Shown in pieces: positions 18,868-28,122 of a stretch of DNA of 64,000 nt (position 1 is the first letter of the stretch; each line of letters opens with the position of its first letter). The stretch covers positions 186,001 through 250,000 of the forward strand of contig NZ_VFTC01000001.1 in assembly GCF_007003975.1 (NCBI RefSeq), in the 5' to 3' direction. Under the pieces are notes generated by a model. It saw only the letters and a program-made list of their open reading frames with translations. It was not told the origin of the DNA and did no database searches. The stretch comes from Mesorhizobium sp. WSM4306. GTDB lineage: Bacteria; Pseudomonadota; Alphaproteobacteria; Rhizobiales; Rhizobiaceae. The position numbers and the translations under genes were made by a program.

Positions 18868-19314
18868 TCAAGCCGCCTGTTCGGCGCGTTTCTTCTCGAT
18901 CTGGCCGATGGCATCGACGACCGCATCGAAGGTCAGCATGGTCGAGGCGTGGCGCGCCTTATAGTCGCGCACGGGTTCCAGATATCTGAGATCAGCAAAG
19001 CGGCCTTCTGGCGGCGCCCCGTTTTCCTTGAGCATCTTAAGCATGGTGTCGCGCACCGCGCGCAGTTCGTCGGCGCTGGCGCCGATGACCTGCTGAGCCA
19101 TGATCGAGGACGAGGCTTGGCCGAGCGCGCAGGCCTTCACGTCATGGGCGAAATCGGTGACGACGCCGTCATCCATCTTGAGATCGACGGTTACCGTTGA
19201 GCCGCACAATTTGGAATGGGCACGTGCCGTCGCGTCGGGATGATCGAGCCGGCCGATGCGTGCGATGTTTCCGGCAAAACCCAGAATTTTCGCATTGTAG
19301 ACATCGTCAATCAT
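18868..19314 (-). CDS. IscU/NifU-like Fe-S scaffold-family protein
   Basis: 148-residue protein of the NifU N-terminal/SufU-like fold. The first scaffold cysteine is C37 in [16 protein letters not shown], and the second is C62 in [11 protein letters not shown]. At the place where SufU and IscU carry the third cluster cysteine (K/R-I-K-C-A), this protein reads KARHAS at about 119-124, with no cysteine. It may therefore bind a cluster or zinc differently, or use the histidine. The start at 19314 was chosen because [13 protein letters not shown] is the family's usual beginning and GGAA lies upstream. Divergent from folE. Confidence 0.8.
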   Translation of the reverse strand: MIDDVYNAKILGFAGNIARIGRLDHPDATARAHSKLCGSTVTVDLKMDDGVVTDFAHDVKACALGQASSSIMAQQVIGASADELRAVRDTMLKMLKENGAPPEGRFADLRYLEPVRDYKARHASTMLTFDAVVDAIGQIEKKRAEQAA

Positions 19315-19555
19315 ATTTTTCCAATCCGTCGCCGCCAAGCGAACAGCGATTGCCGCTATGGCGTCTTTCATTCGCTGGGCACGACCATATATAATGCTGG
19401 CAGTCGGGTATCGACAAGGCAACGCAAAGCCGCCGTCCTTGCCCATTCGTTCACGCCGCTTGCGGGCTGGAAACCGGGCGGGTTTCCAACACCCGAAAGG
19501 TCGTGGTCCGTTCAACTCGTTCCTCCTGAGAGAGGAACTACGGGAGACGCCTTTA

Positions 19556-20182
19556 ATGGATGCCGTCATCAAGAAGATCATGCCCCCCTCCGACTATCTG
19601 GAGAAGCCGGTCACCCACAGGCCGAGCGAGGCCGAGGTCGAGGCCGCCGTTCGCACGCTGCTGCGCTGGACCGGCGACAATCCGGAGCGCGAGGGCCTGA
19701 TCGACACGCCGAAGCGCGTCACCAAGGCATTCCTCGAAATGTTCAACGGCTACGACATGTGCCCCGCCGAGGAGCTCGGCCGCACCTTCGAGGAAGTCGC
19801 CGGTTATGACGACCTCGTCATCGTCAAGGACATCAAGTTCCACTCGCACTGCGAGCACCACATGGTGCCGATCATCGGCAAGGCGCATGTTGGCTACCTG
19901 CCCGACGGCAAGGTGGTCGGCCTGTCCAAGATTGCGCGCGTCGTCGACATCTTTGCCCATCGCCTGCAGACCCAGGAAGCGATGACCGCGCAGATCGCCG
20001 GCGTCATCCAGGACGTGCTCAACCCGCGCGGCGTTGCCGTCATGCTCGAGGCCGAGCATATGTGCATGGCCATGCGCGGCATCCGCAAGCAGGGCTCCAC
20101 CACGCTGACCTCGACCTTCACCGGCGTTTTCAAGGATACGCCAGAAGAGCAGGTCCGTTTCGTCACCATGGTGCGCGGCTAA
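19556..20182 (+). CDS. folE: GTP cyclohydrolase I
   Basis: Zinc enzyme converting GTP to dihydroneopterin triphosphate, the first step of folate and pterin synthesis. The zinc and active-site residues are visible in [20 protein letters not shown] and in [11 protein letters not shown]. The C-terminal part includes [14 protein letters not shown]. The ATG at 19556 gives 208 residues, normal for the family, with GGGAG about ten bases upstream. The frame stays open well upstream but loses family similarity. It precedes hisI, separated by a palindromic repeat. Confidence 0.96.
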   Translation: MDAVIKKIMPPSDYLEKPVTHRPSEAEVEAAVRTLLRWTGDNPEREGLIDTPKRVTKAFLEMFNGYDMCPAEELGRTFEEVAGYDDLVIVKDIKFHSHCEHHMVPIIGKAHVGYLPDGKVVGLSKIARVVDIFAHRLQTQEAMTAQIAGVIQDVLNPRGVAVMLEAEHMCMAMRGIRKQGSTTLTSTFTGVFKDTPEEQVRFVTMVRG

Positions 20183-20219
20183 CCGTCTGCCAACACCTGC
20201 CAAAGGCGTAGCCTAAGTC

Positions 20220-20298
20220 GAAAATGGTGGTTTCCGTGGTCCGGAGCTGAGCGTATTTAAGTACGTGAGCACCGGAAGCGTAGGATGCAGCCATTTTG
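20220..20298. repeat. Palindromic intergenic repeat between folE and hisI
   Basis: Long imperfect inverted repeat. AAAATGG at 20221-20227 pairs with CCATTTT at 20291-20297, and an inner arm CCGGAGCTGAGCGTA pairs loosely with TACGTGAGCACCGG. I recall closely similar palindromes in other rhizobial intergenic regions, but could not check. Function is unknown; it may stabilise or end the folE transcript. Confidence 0.5.
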
Positions 20299-20345
20299 CG
20301 GGCCCGGCCTCCCCTGAATATCTTTGGATCGAACAAGGACCGGTA

Positions 20346-20798
20346 ATGTCGGCACTGCAATTTCCCGAAGCTCCGGCAGACAAGAAAGCGCTGGAGGAAG
20401 GCGTAGTCCTTTCGCCGCGCTTCGATGCGGCCGGTCTCGTCACCGTGGTCGTCACCGATGCCGAGGACGGCATCCTGCTGATGGTCGCGCATATGAATGC
20501 CGAGGCGCTGGCGCTGACGCTGGAGACCGGCATTGCCCATTACTGGTCGCGCTCGCGCAACGCGCTGTGGAAGAAGGGCGAGACCTCCGGCAATTTTCAG
20601 CATGTTGTCGAGATGCGGACCGACTGCGACCAGGACGCCTTATGGCTTCGCGTGAAAGTGTTGGGCCACGACGCAACCTGTCACACCGGCCGGCGTTCAT
20701 GTTTTTATCGGACGGTGGGGCTCAACGACGGCAAGGCAACCCTTGCCGACGATGGCAGTAAGATGCTGTTCGATGCGGACCAGACGTATCGGAAGTGA
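20346..20798 (+). CDS. hisI: Phosphoribosyl-AMP cyclohydrolase
   Basis: Third enzyme of histidine synthesis, opening the adenine ring of phosphoribosyl-AMP. The zinc/Mg site shows as [13 protein letters not shown] followed by [11 protein letters not shown] near residues 115-125, and [18 protein letters not shown] is the substrate loop. The ATG at 20346 gives 150 residues. It is the single-domain form, not fused to the HisE pyrophosphohydrolase. It follows folE, a common neighbour pair in rhizobia, and no other his gene is nearby. Confidence 0.95.
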   Translation: MSALQFPEAPADKKALEEGVVLSPRFDAAGLVTVVVTDAEDGILLMVAHMNAEALALTLETGIAHYWSRSRNALWKKGETSGNFQHVVEMRTDCDQDALWLRVKVLGHDATCHTGRRSCFYRTVGLNDGKATLADDGSKMLFDADQTYRK

Positions 20799-20879
20799 AC
20801 CATTCAACAGTCACAAGCCACTCATATTCACTATTTTCAAACGTCCTTCCTTTAGAACGGACATGGGACAAGGGAGATC

Positions 20880-21854
20880 ATGATGCTCGAATGGGCGTCA
20901 TTGCGTAGCAGACCAGACGCGCGGGAGGCCAATGGCCCCTCATCGTCCGGCGGCGTGCCTGACCCGCAACCTGCGGGGAAGACAGGCATTTCGCTCGCGC
21001 TGGGCGGCGGCTGCGCACGCGGCTGGGCGCATATCGGCGTGCTGCGCGCGCTCGACGAGGCTGGCATCGAAGTCTCGATGATCGCCGGCACCTCGATCGG
21101 CGCGCTGGTCGGCGGCTGCTACATCGCCGGCAAGCTGGACGAGCTCGAGGAATTCGCACGCAGCCTGACCAAGCGCCGCCTCTTCGGCCTGCTCGATCTC
21201 AATCTGCGCGGCAGTGGCCTGTTCGGCGGCATGAAACTGGACGCCAGGCTGCGCGAGCACATGGCCGGCATCCGCTTCGAGGACCTGACGAAACCCTTCG
21301 TCGCTGTTGGCGCCGAAATCCGCACCGGCCATGAAATATGGCTGTCGAGCGGCTCGCTGATCACCGCCATGCGGGCCTCCTATGCGTTGCCCGGCGTGTT
21401 CGAGCCGGTGAATTGTAACGGCCGCGTGCTGGTCGACGGTGCGCTGGTCAACCCGGTGCCGGTTTCGGTCTGCCGAGCCTACGAGCAGCCGTTGGTCGTC
21501 GCGGTCAACCTTCACTACGATCTGTTCGGCCGTGCCGCCGTCATCAAGCACAGCGCCGGCGAATTGTTCATCGAGAAGGACGCGCCCCGGCCGGGCCAGG
21601 CCGACCCCGACCACCAAGCGCACCAGACGCGCCTCGGCATCACCGGTGTCATGGTCGAGGCCTTCAACATCATCCAGGATCGGATTTCGCGCGCAAGACT
21701 GGCCGGCGACCCGCCCGACATGTCGCTGCAGCCCAAGCTCAGCCATATCGGCCTGACCGAATTCCACCGCGCCGACGAGGCGATCAGCCTCGGCTATCAG
21801 GCGACGAAGGCGCAGATCAACGAGTTGAAGCGGCTGCAGACGGTTCTGGCTTAG
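20880..21854 (+). CDS. Patatin-like phospholipase (RssA/NTE type)
   Basis: 324-residue Ser/Asp lipid hydrolase. The oxyanion-hole motif is SLALGGGCARGWAHIGVLRA at about 39-58, the nucleophile is in GTSIGALVGG and the catalytic Asp is in LVDGALVNPVPV. There is no signal peptide, so the enzyme is probably cytoplasmic or peripheral. GGGAG lies just before two adjacent ATGs, either of which could be used. It meets recJ tail to tail. Substrate is unknown. Confidence 0.88.
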   Translation: MMLEWASLRSRPDAREANGPSSSGGVPDPQPAGKTGISLALGGGCARGWAHIGVLRALDEAGIEVSMIAGTSIGALVGGCYIAGKLDELEEFARSLTKRRLFGLLDLNLRGSGLFGGMKLDARLREHMAGIRFEDLTKPFVAVGAEIRTGHEIWLSSGSLITAMRASYALPGVFEPVNCNGRVLVDGALVNPVPVSVCRAYEQPLVVAVNLHYDLFGRAAVIKHSAGELFIEKDAPRPGQADPDHQAHQTRLGITGVMVEAFNIIQDRISRARLAGDPPDMSLQPKLSHIGLTEFHRADEAISLGYQATKAQINELKRLQTVLA

Positions 21855-21869
21855 GCGAATTCGGCAATC

Positions 21870-23654
21870 TCAGGCCTTTGCCGCGTCGGTGATGCGGAAC
21901 TGCACCGTGCGGTTCCCGTTCCAGTAATTGCCCGACAACGAGCCGGCGACATGGATCGTCTTGCCGCGGTTCTTGAACAGGAATTCGCCGAGCGCGGTAT
22001 CAACGGATCGAAAGGCGATGGCTTGGATGCGGCCGCCGCTTTCCGACTGGAGGTCGGCCCGGATGTGGTTGGTGCCGACAGCACGAGCATCGGCCAACCG
22101 ATGACGCGGCAACGCGAACACCGGCGCGACATGGGCGGCGCCGAACGGTCCGGCCTTTTCCAGCGCATCGAGGAGAGCAAGGTTAGCGCCTTCGGCGGCA
22201 AGCGCGCCGTCAATGGCCAGGCTTTCCTCGTCCTGCAACCGAAACACCTCGGCCGCCGCGCGCTCCTCGAAGAAGGCCCGGAGTTCACCGAGCTTTGCGC
22301 GCTCCACCGTGATGCCGGCCGCCATGCCATGGCCGCCACCCTTGACGATCAGTCCGGCATCGGCCGCTTCGCGCACCAGCCGCCCGAGGTCGAAGCCCGA
22401 CACCGAACGGCCCGAACCGGTGCCGATGCCATTGGCGTTGAAGGCGATAGCGAAGGCCGGCCGCCGCGCGTGATCCTTCAGCCGCGAAGCGATCAGCCCG
22501 ACGATGCCGGGGTGCCAGCTGGTGCTCGCGGTGACGATGACGGCAGGGCCATTGCCGCCGGCAAGCTCGGCATCGGCCTCGGCACGCGCCGCGGCCAGCA
22601 TCTCCAACTCCATCTGCTGGCGTTCCTGGTTGAGCCGGTCGAGCGTCTCGGCAATCGTGCCTGCCTCGACCGGATCGTCGGTGGCGAGCAGCCGGCTGCC
22701 AAGGGCTGCGTCGCCGATGCGGCCGCCGGCATTGATGCGCGGCCCGATCAGATAGGCGAGATGAAAGGTGCTGATCGGCTCGCCGATGCGCGACACCCGC
22801 GCCAGGGCGGCCAGCCCCTCATTCTTCTGCTGGCGCGCCATCTGCAGCCCCTTGACCACGAAGGCGCGGTTGACGCCGATGAGCGGCACCACGTCGCAAA
22901 CCGTCGCGAGCGCCGCCAAGTCGAGCAGCGACAGCAGGTCCGGCTGCGCGGCATCGGGCATACGGCTGCGCAGGATCCTCGCCGTCTGCACCAGGGCGAG
23001 GAAGACGACACCGGCTGCGCATAGATGGCCCTGTCCGGAAAGATCGTCCTCGCGATTGGGATTGACGACTGCGGTCGCCTCCGGCAGCGCGCCGCCGACC
23101 TGATGGTGATCGAGCACCACGACATCGGCGCCTGCGGCTTTGGCCGCATCGATGGAGACGGCGCTGTTGGTGCCGCAATCGACGGTGACTATCAGCGTCG
23201 CGCCACGCGAGACCAATTCGCGCATGGCCTCCGGATTGGGCCCATAGCCCTCGAAAATGCGGTCCGGAATATAGATTTCAGACGGCACGGAGAAGTGCGT
23301 CAGGAAGCGTTTGAGCAGCGCCGACGAGGCGGCGCCGTCGACATCGTAGTCGCCGAAGATCGCCACTTTTTCCTTGGCCATGACCGCTTCGGCGATACGA
23401 GCGGCGGCCTTGTCCATGTCGGTCAGCGAGGCCGGGTCCGGCAACAGGTCGCGAATCGTCGGATCGAGGAAGCGCTCGGCCTGGTCGGCGGTGACACCGC
23501 GCCCGGCCAGCACGCGCGCGACAATGTCGGGCACGCCGTGGCCCTGCGCGATGGCAAGCGCCGTCATGTCCTGCCGTTCGCTCAACCGGTGTTCCCAGGA
23601 AACACCGGTCGCCGACTGCCTGACATCGAGGAAAAGGCGTTTGTCGCCCGTCAT
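21870..23654 (-). CDS. recJ: Single-stranded-DNA exonuclease RecJ
   Basis: 5'-3' ssDNA exonuclease used in RecFOR recombination and mismatch repair. DHH-family motifs are present: AIFGDYDVDGAASSALL (motif I), VTVDCGTNS (motif II), VVLDHHQVGGALP (motif III) and RINAGGRIGDA. The DHHA1 part carries VKGGGHGMAAGITVE, and an OB domain closes the protein. 594 residues matches rhizobial RecJ. It is the last gene of the minus-strand block with alaC, hom and glpX; 60 bases separate it from glpX. Confidence 0.95.
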   Translation of the reverse strand: MTGDKRLFLDVRQSATGVSWEHRLSERQDMTALAIAQGHGVPDIVARVLAGRGVTADQAERFLDPTIRDLLPDPASLTDMDKAAARIAEAVMAKEKVAIFGDYDVDGAASSALLKRFLTHFSVPSEIYIPDRIFEGYGPNPEAMRELVSRGATLIVTVDCGTNSAVSIDAAKAAGADVVVLDHHQVGGALPEATAVVNPNREDDLSGQGHLCAAGVVFLALVQTARILRSRMPDAAQPDLLSLLDLAALATVCDVVPLIGVNRAFVVKGLQMARQQKNEGLAALARVSRIGEPISTFHLAYLIGPRINAGGRIGDAALGSRLLATDDPVEAGTIAETLDRLNQERQQMELEMLAAARAEADAELAGGNGPAVIVTASTSWHPGIVGLIASRLKDHARRPAFAIAFNANGIGTGSGRSVSGFDLGRLVREAADAGLIVKGGGHGMAAGITVERAKLGELRAFFEERAAAEVFRLQDEESLAIDGALAAEGANLALLDALEKAGPFGAAHVAPVFALPRHRLADARAVGTNHIRADLQSESGGRIQAIAFRSVDTALGEFLFKNRGKTIHVAGSLSGNYWNGNRTVQFRITDAAKA

Positions 23655-23714
23655 AGGAGGCGTCGTCTGCAGATTATCATTTCCGGCAATATGCGACGGC
23701 TAAACAGGAAAGTC

Positions 23715-24698
23715 TCAAAACTTTTCCAGATCCTGGTGACGCGCCTTGATCTCGCGCACGGTGCGCGACGACGAGCGCAGCACGATGGTGTGCGTGGTGA
23801 TGGAATTGCTGCCGAACTTCACGCCGGCCAGCATGTTACCGTCGGTGACGCCGGTCGCGGCAAACAGCACGTCGCCGCGCGCCATGTCCTCGGCGCGGTA
23901 GATCCGCTTCGGATCGGCAATGCCCATTTTTGCCGCGCGTGCCACCTTTTCCTGTGTGTCGAGGATCAGCCGGCCCTGCATCTGGCCGCCGGTGCAGCGC
24001 AGCGCCGCCGCGGCCAGCACGCCTTCCGGCGCACCGCCGGTGCCGAGATAGATGTCGATGCCGGTCTCCTCCGGATCGGTGGTGTGGATGACGCCGGCGA
24101 CGTCGCCGTCGCCGATCAGCCGGATCGCCGCACCCGTGGCGCGAACCGCCTCGATCAGCCTTTCATGGCGGGGCCGGTCGAGAATGCAAGCGGTGATCTC
24201 GGACACCGCGACGCCTTTGGCCCTGGCCAGGCTGGCGATGTTTTCGGCCGGCGAGGCATCGATGTCGATGACGCCTTCGGCATAGCCCGGACCGATAGCG
24301 ATCTTGTCCATATAGACATCGGGCGCAAACAACAGGCTGCCCTTTTCGGCAATGGCGATGACGGCCAGTGCGTTGGGCAGGTTCTTGGCGCAGATCGTCG
24401 TGCCTTCGAGCGGATCGAGCGCGATATCGACCGCCGGACCGATGCCGCTGCCGACTTCTTCGCCGATATAGAGCATCGGCGCCTCGTCGCGTTCGCCCTC
24501 GCCGATCACCACCGTGCCCTTGATGGCGAGGCGATTGAGCTCCTGGCGCATGGCGTCGACCGCGGCCTGGTCGGCGGCCATCTCGTCGCCGCGCCCGCGC
24601 AATCTGGCGGCGGCGACCGCGGTGCGCTCGGTGACGCGCACGAGTTCCATGGTGAGTATCCGGTCGAGACCGGCGACTATGTTCTGAGCCACATTCAT
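23715..24698 (-). CDS. glpX: Class II fructose-1,6-bisphosphatase
   Basis: GlpX-type phosphatase making fructose-6-phosphate in gluconeogenesis, important for rhizobia growing on dicarboxylates. The metal and phosphate motifs are VVIGEGERDEAPMLYIGEEV at about 79-98 and DIALDPLEGTTICAKN following, with GGAPEGVLAAAALRCTGGQM in the second half. 327 residues is the family length. It sits between hom and recJ on the minus strand, an order I recall from other rhizobia. About 140 bases, AT-rich near hom, lie upstream. Confidence 0.95.
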   Translation of the reverse strand: MNVAQNIVAGLDRILTMELVRVTERTAVAAARLRGRGDEMAADQAAVDAMRQELNRLAIKGTVVIGEGERDEAPMLYIGEEVGSGIGPAVDIALDPLEGTTICAKNLPNALAVIAIAEKGSLLFAPDVYMDKIAIGPGYAEGVIDIDASPAENIASLARAKGVAVSEITACILDRPRHERLIEAVRATGAAIRLIGDGDVAGVIHTTDPEETGIDIYLGTGGAPEGVLAAAALRCTGGQMQGRLILDTQEKVARAAKMGIADPKRIYRAEDMARGDVLFAATGVTDGNMLAGVKFGSNSITTHTIVLRSSSRTVREIKARHQDLEKF

Positions 24699-24840
24699 CG
24701 GGAGAAGTCCTCGTTCACAATGCGCCTCCGCCAGGGGCGCGCTTCTTGTGTCAAAGCTCTATGACAACGGCAAGACTTGCCGCATCAATTTTTTAAAATT
24801 GCAGCAATATCAATCGATTAAACGAAAAATATGACTGGAG

Positions 24841-26154
24841 CTAGCCGGCCCGCTCGATGCGGATAACTTGCGGCTTGTCTGTGAGATGGCCGTCCTTGGT
24901 GATGCCGTCGACAGCCTTACGCACCGCCGCTTCGGTCGTCTCGTGGGTGACCAGGATCACTGTCTTCTGCGCGTCGGTTTCCGGCCCGGCCGCGTGCTGG
25001 ACGATCGATTCCAGCGAAATATCATTGTCGGCCATGCGCTTGGCGATTGCGGCAAACACACCAATGCGATCGTGCACGGTAAGCCGGATGAAATAGCCAC
25101 CGGCATGGCTGCGCATCTGCGCCTTCTTGTATGGGCGCAATTCCTTGGCCGGCAGGCCGAAAACCGGACCGTGCTGGAAGCCCGGCCGGCTCTTGGCAAT
25201 GTCGGCGATGTCGCCGACCACCGCCGAGGCGGTGGCGTTGCCGCCAGCGCCAGGGCCGGAGAGCAGAAGTTCGCCCAGAATGTCGGTTTCGATCGCCACC
25301 GCATTGGTCACACCATGCACCTGCGCAATCACCGAGGCTGTCGGCACCATGGTCGGGTGCACGCGCTGTTCGATGCCGCTGTCGGTGCGCTGTGCGACGC
25401 CGAGCAGCTTTATCCGGTAGCCGAGATCGCCGGCGGCGCGGATGTCGGCCTGGCTGATGTTGGAAATGCCTTCCATGTAGATGTCGTTGGCGGCGATCCT
25501 GGTACCGAAGGCCAGGCTGGTCAGGATCGACAGTTTGTGCGCCGTGTCATGGCCTTCGATGTCGAAGGTCGGATCGGCTTCGGCATAGCCCAGCCGCTGC
25601 GCGTCCTTCAGGCAGGCGTCGAAGGAAATGCCCTCGGCCTCCATGCGGGTCAGGATGTAGTTGCAGGTGCCGTTGAGGATGCCGAAGACGCGGTTAACCG
25701 AATTGCCGGCCATCGCCTCGCGCAGCGTCTTGATGACCGGAATGCCACCGGCGACCGCCGCCTCGTAGTTGAGCAGCACGCCCTTCTTCTCGGCGATTTC
25801 GGCCAACGCCACGCCATGCTTGGCCAACAGCGCCTTGTTGGCGGTGACGACATGGCGCCCGGCTTCAAGAGCTGCCTTGACCGAAGAGCGCGCCGCCCCT
25901 TCGTCGCCGCCGATCAGTTCGACAAAGACGTCGATCTCGGCGGTCTGCGCCATTTTGACCGGATCGTCGAACCATTTGGCGGCGCCGAGATCGACGCCGC
26001 GGTCACGCTTGGCATCGCGGGCCGAAACGGCAGTCACGATCACATCGCGGCCGCACTGGCGCGTCAATTCGGCCGCCTTGTCGCGCAGCACGCGCGCCAC
26101 CGAGGCGCCGACAGTGCCGAGACCCGCAATTCCAACACGCAACGCTTCAGCCAT
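24841..26154 (-). CDS. hom: Homoserine dehydrogenase
   Basis: NAD(P)-dependent enzyme reducing aspartate semialdehyde to homoserine, on the way to threonine and methionine. The Rossmann start is RVGIAGLGTVGASVARVL. The catalytic part contains GILNGTCNYILTRMEAEG and AEADPTFDIEGHDTAHKLSI, typical of the domain. The last 85 or so residues form an ACT domain (YFIRLTVHDRIGVFAAIAK), so feedback inhibition by threonine is likely. 437 residues is normal. A RIME-like repeat separates it from the upstream aminotransferase. Confidence 0.96.
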   Translation of the reverse strand: MAEALRVGIAGLGTVGASVARVLRDKAAELTRQCGRDVIVTAVSARDAKRDRGVDLGAAKWFDDPVKMAQTAEIDVFVELIGGDEGAARSSVKAALEAGRHVVTANKALLAKHGVALAEIAEKKGVLLNYEAAVAGGIPVIKTLREAMAGNSVNRVFGILNGTCNYILTRMEAEGISFDACLKDAQRLGYAEADPTFDIEGHDTAHKLSILTSLAFGTRIAANDIYMEGISNISQADIRAAGDLGYRIKLLGVAQRTDSGIEQRVHPTMVPTASVIAQVHGVTNAVAIETDILGELLLSGPGAGGNATASAVVGDIADIAKSRPGFQHGPVFGLPAKELRPYKKAQMRSHAGGYFIRLTVHDRIGVFAAIAKRMADNDISLESIVQHAAGPETDAQKTVILVTHETTEAAVRKAVDGITKDGHLTDKPQVIRIERAG

Positions 26155-26204
26155 GTCCGGCGACGCCCCTCAAACTTTGCTCAATTAAGATGTGCGGCGA
26201 CCTT

Positions 26205-26308
26205 AGAGCAATTCCAGGAAAAGTGTGAAACGGTTTTCCGTCCGGAATTGCGTCAAAAACAATGAGTTAGAGCAGATCGTCGTTTCCGTGAAACGGTGAA
26301 CTGCTCTA
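26205..26308. repeat. RIME-like double palindrome
   Basis: Two tandem inverted repeats. GCAATTCC (26208-26215) pairs with GGAATTGC (26244-26251), with an inner GGAAAA/TTTTCC. TAGAGCAG (26268-26275) pairs with CTGCTCTA (26301-26308), with an inner CGTTTC/GAAACG. Size and layout match the element at 6058-6161, although the sequence type differs. Its right end overlaps the stop codon of the aminotransferase gene (26306-26308). Confidence 0.7.
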
Positions 26309-27523
26309 GCGATGCGCGGCGAGCGGCACCACATTGTTCGGCTGCTTGGCGCTGGACGCCAGGAAGCGCTTGATGTTGCGCGCCGCCTGACGGATCCGGT
26401 GCTCGTTTTCGACCAGTGCGATGCGCACATGATCGTCGCCATGCTCGCCGAAGCCGATGCCCGGCGCCACCGCCACGTCGGCGTGCTCGATCAGGAGCTT
26501 GGAAAACTCGAGCGAGCCGAGATGCTTGAACGGCTCCGGGATCGGCGCCCAGGCAAACATCGAGGCCGCCGGTGCGGGAATGGTCCAGCCGGCGCGGCTG
26601 AAGGCGTCGACCATGACGTCGCGGCGCTTCAAATAGACCTCGCGCACTTCGGCGATGTCGGCGCCGTCGCCATTCAGCGCATATGCCGCCGCCACCTGGA
26701 TCGGCGTGAAGGCGCCGTAATCGAGATAAGACTTCACCCGGGTCAGCGCCGAGATCAGCCGCTCATTGCCGACGGCAAAGCCCATCCGCCAGCCCGGCAT
26801 GGAAAAGGTTTTCGACATCGAGGTGAACTCGACGCAGACATCGATGGCGCCCGGCACCTGTAGCACCGAAGGCGGCGGATTGCCGTCGAAATAGATTTCC
26901 GAATAGGCAAGGTCCGACAGGATGATGATGTCGTTCTTCTTGGCGAAGGCAACGACGTCCTTGTAGAAATCGAGCGAGGCGACCAGCGCCGTCGGGTTCG
27001 ACGGATAGTTGAGGATCAGCGCCAGCGGCTTCGGGATCGAGTGACGGACACCGCGCTCGAGCGCCGGAATGAAGCCGTCATCCGGCTCGACCTGCAGCGA
27101 GCGGATGACGCCGCCAGACATGATGAAGCCGAAAGCATGGATCGGATAGGTCGGGTTGGGGCACAGGATCACGTCGCCGGGCGCGGTGATCGCCTGCGCC
27201 ATGTTGGCGAAGCCTTCCTTCGAGCCGAGCGTGGCCACCACCTGGGTATCGGGATTGAGCTTCACCCCGAAGCGGCGCTGATAGTAGGCGGCCTGGGCGC
27301 GGCGCAGGCCGGGAATGCCGCGCGAGGAGGAATAGCGATGCGTGCGCGGATCGCGCACCACTTCGCATAATTTGTCGACGATCGCCTTCGGCGTCGGCAG
27401 GTCCGGATTGCCCATGCCAAGGTCGATAATGTCGGCGCCGCGCGAACGGGCACTGGCCTTCAGCCGGTTGACCTGCTCGAACACGTAAGGCGGAAGCCGG
27501 CGGACCTTGTGAAATTCTTCCAT
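26306..27523 (-). CDS. Class I/II aminotransferase (AlaC/LL-DAP aminotransferase-like)
   Basis: PLP-dependent fold-type I aminotransferase, 405 residues. The PLP lysine lies in SMSKTFSMPGWRMGF. Substrate and cofactor residues include DLGMGNPDLPTP, NPTYPIHAFGF, NYPSNPTA and the C-terminal VRIALVENEHRIRQA. The sequence style is that of E. coli AlaC (glutamate-pyruvate aminotransferase) and of proteins often labelled LL-diaminopimelate aminotransferase. With hom next to it, an amino acid synthesis role is likely. I leave the symbol blank because the substrate is unproven. Confidence 0.88.
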   Translation of the reverse strand: MEEFHKVRRLPPYVFEQVNRLKASARSRGADIIDLGMGNPDLPTPKAIVDKLCEVVRDPRTHRYSSSRGIPGLRRAQAAYYQRRFGVKLNPDTQVVATLGSKEGFANMAQAITAPGDVILCPNPTYPIHAFGFIMSGGVIRSLQVEPDDGFIPALERGVRHSIPKPLALILNYPSNPTALVASLDFYKDVVAFAKKNDIIILSDLAYSEIYFDGNPPPSVLQVPGAIDVCVEFTSMSKTFSMPGWRMGFAVGNERLISALTRVKSYLDYGAFTPIQVAAAYALNGDGADIAEVREVYLKRRDVMVDAFSRAGWTIPAPAASMFAWAPIPEPFKHLGSLEFSKLLIEHADVAVAPGIGFGEHGDDHVRIALVENEHRIRQAARNIKRFLASSAKQPNNVVPLAAHR

Positions 27524-27614
27524 GTCAGTTCCAGACGATTAGAATTGGCTTTGGCAGAGTTGGCTTGGCAAAGCGGACCTTGGCAAAGGTGGGCTTTCGG
27601 CGCGCCATATAACC

Positions 27615-28025
27615 CTATTTGCAGGTAGGGTCGAGGGCGGGATCGCATTTGGCCTCGATCTGCTTCAGCGTATCCTTGCCATGGTTCTTCGCCAGCGAGT
27701 TCAGGGCCGCCGGGCTGGTGGACGGGACACCGCCGCCGCCCTTGCTCTGCTGCCCCTGCTGTTCGCCCTTCAGCAGGGCAAGCTTGGCCTGGGTCTCCTC
27801 AGGGGTCAGCTGCTTTGCCGCTACCTGCGGCGGGATGTTGAGGTTTGGATAGGAGCCGGTGTCCTGCGCGCCCTGGGTCAGGCCGACATTCATCCCGTTG
27901 CCCGTGTTGGCGCTTGTGCAACCGCCTGCTGCCAACAATCCTGGCGCTAGAAAAGCTGTCGCCACGGCGATGCGGCAAAAGCGGCCTGCCCCCGAAAAAA
28001 TGGTCTTGCCGGTGTTAATCGTCAT
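27615..28025 (-). CDS. Small predicted lipoprotein
   Basis: 136-residue protein with a lipoprotein-like signal (FLAPGLLAAGGC; the Cys would be lipidated, though the residue three before it is Ala rather than Leu). The mature part is Gln- and Gly-rich, with LTPEETQAKLALLKGEQQGQ and a Lys-rich end carrying two cysteines (KCDPALDPTCK). AGGAAAAC lies ahead of the ATG at 28025. It is divergent from phaC with 97 bases between, so the two may share a promoter region. I know it only as a conserved rhizobial unknown. Confidence 0.65.
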   Translation of the reverse strand: MTINTGKTIFSGAGRFCRIAVATAFLAPGLLAAGGCTSANTGNGMNVGLTQGAQDTGSYPNLNIPPQVAAKQLTPEETQAKLALLKGEQQGQQSKGGGGVPSTSPAALNSLAKNHGKDTLKQIEAKCDPALDPTCK

Positions 28026-28122
28026 ATTGTTTTCCTGGCAGCCGGGGTACAGCGCATTGGACCCGGTCAGATGTCCCATGATAATATGTCAAGAAAACGC
28101 CTCGGGAGGAACCCCGCGAGCC

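Noticed and set aside
23025..26265. Long plus-strand open frames opposite recJ, glpX and hom
   Set aside because: They mirror three well-supported enzymes and are rich in Arg, His and Asp as antisense frames are; no ribosome sites or domains.
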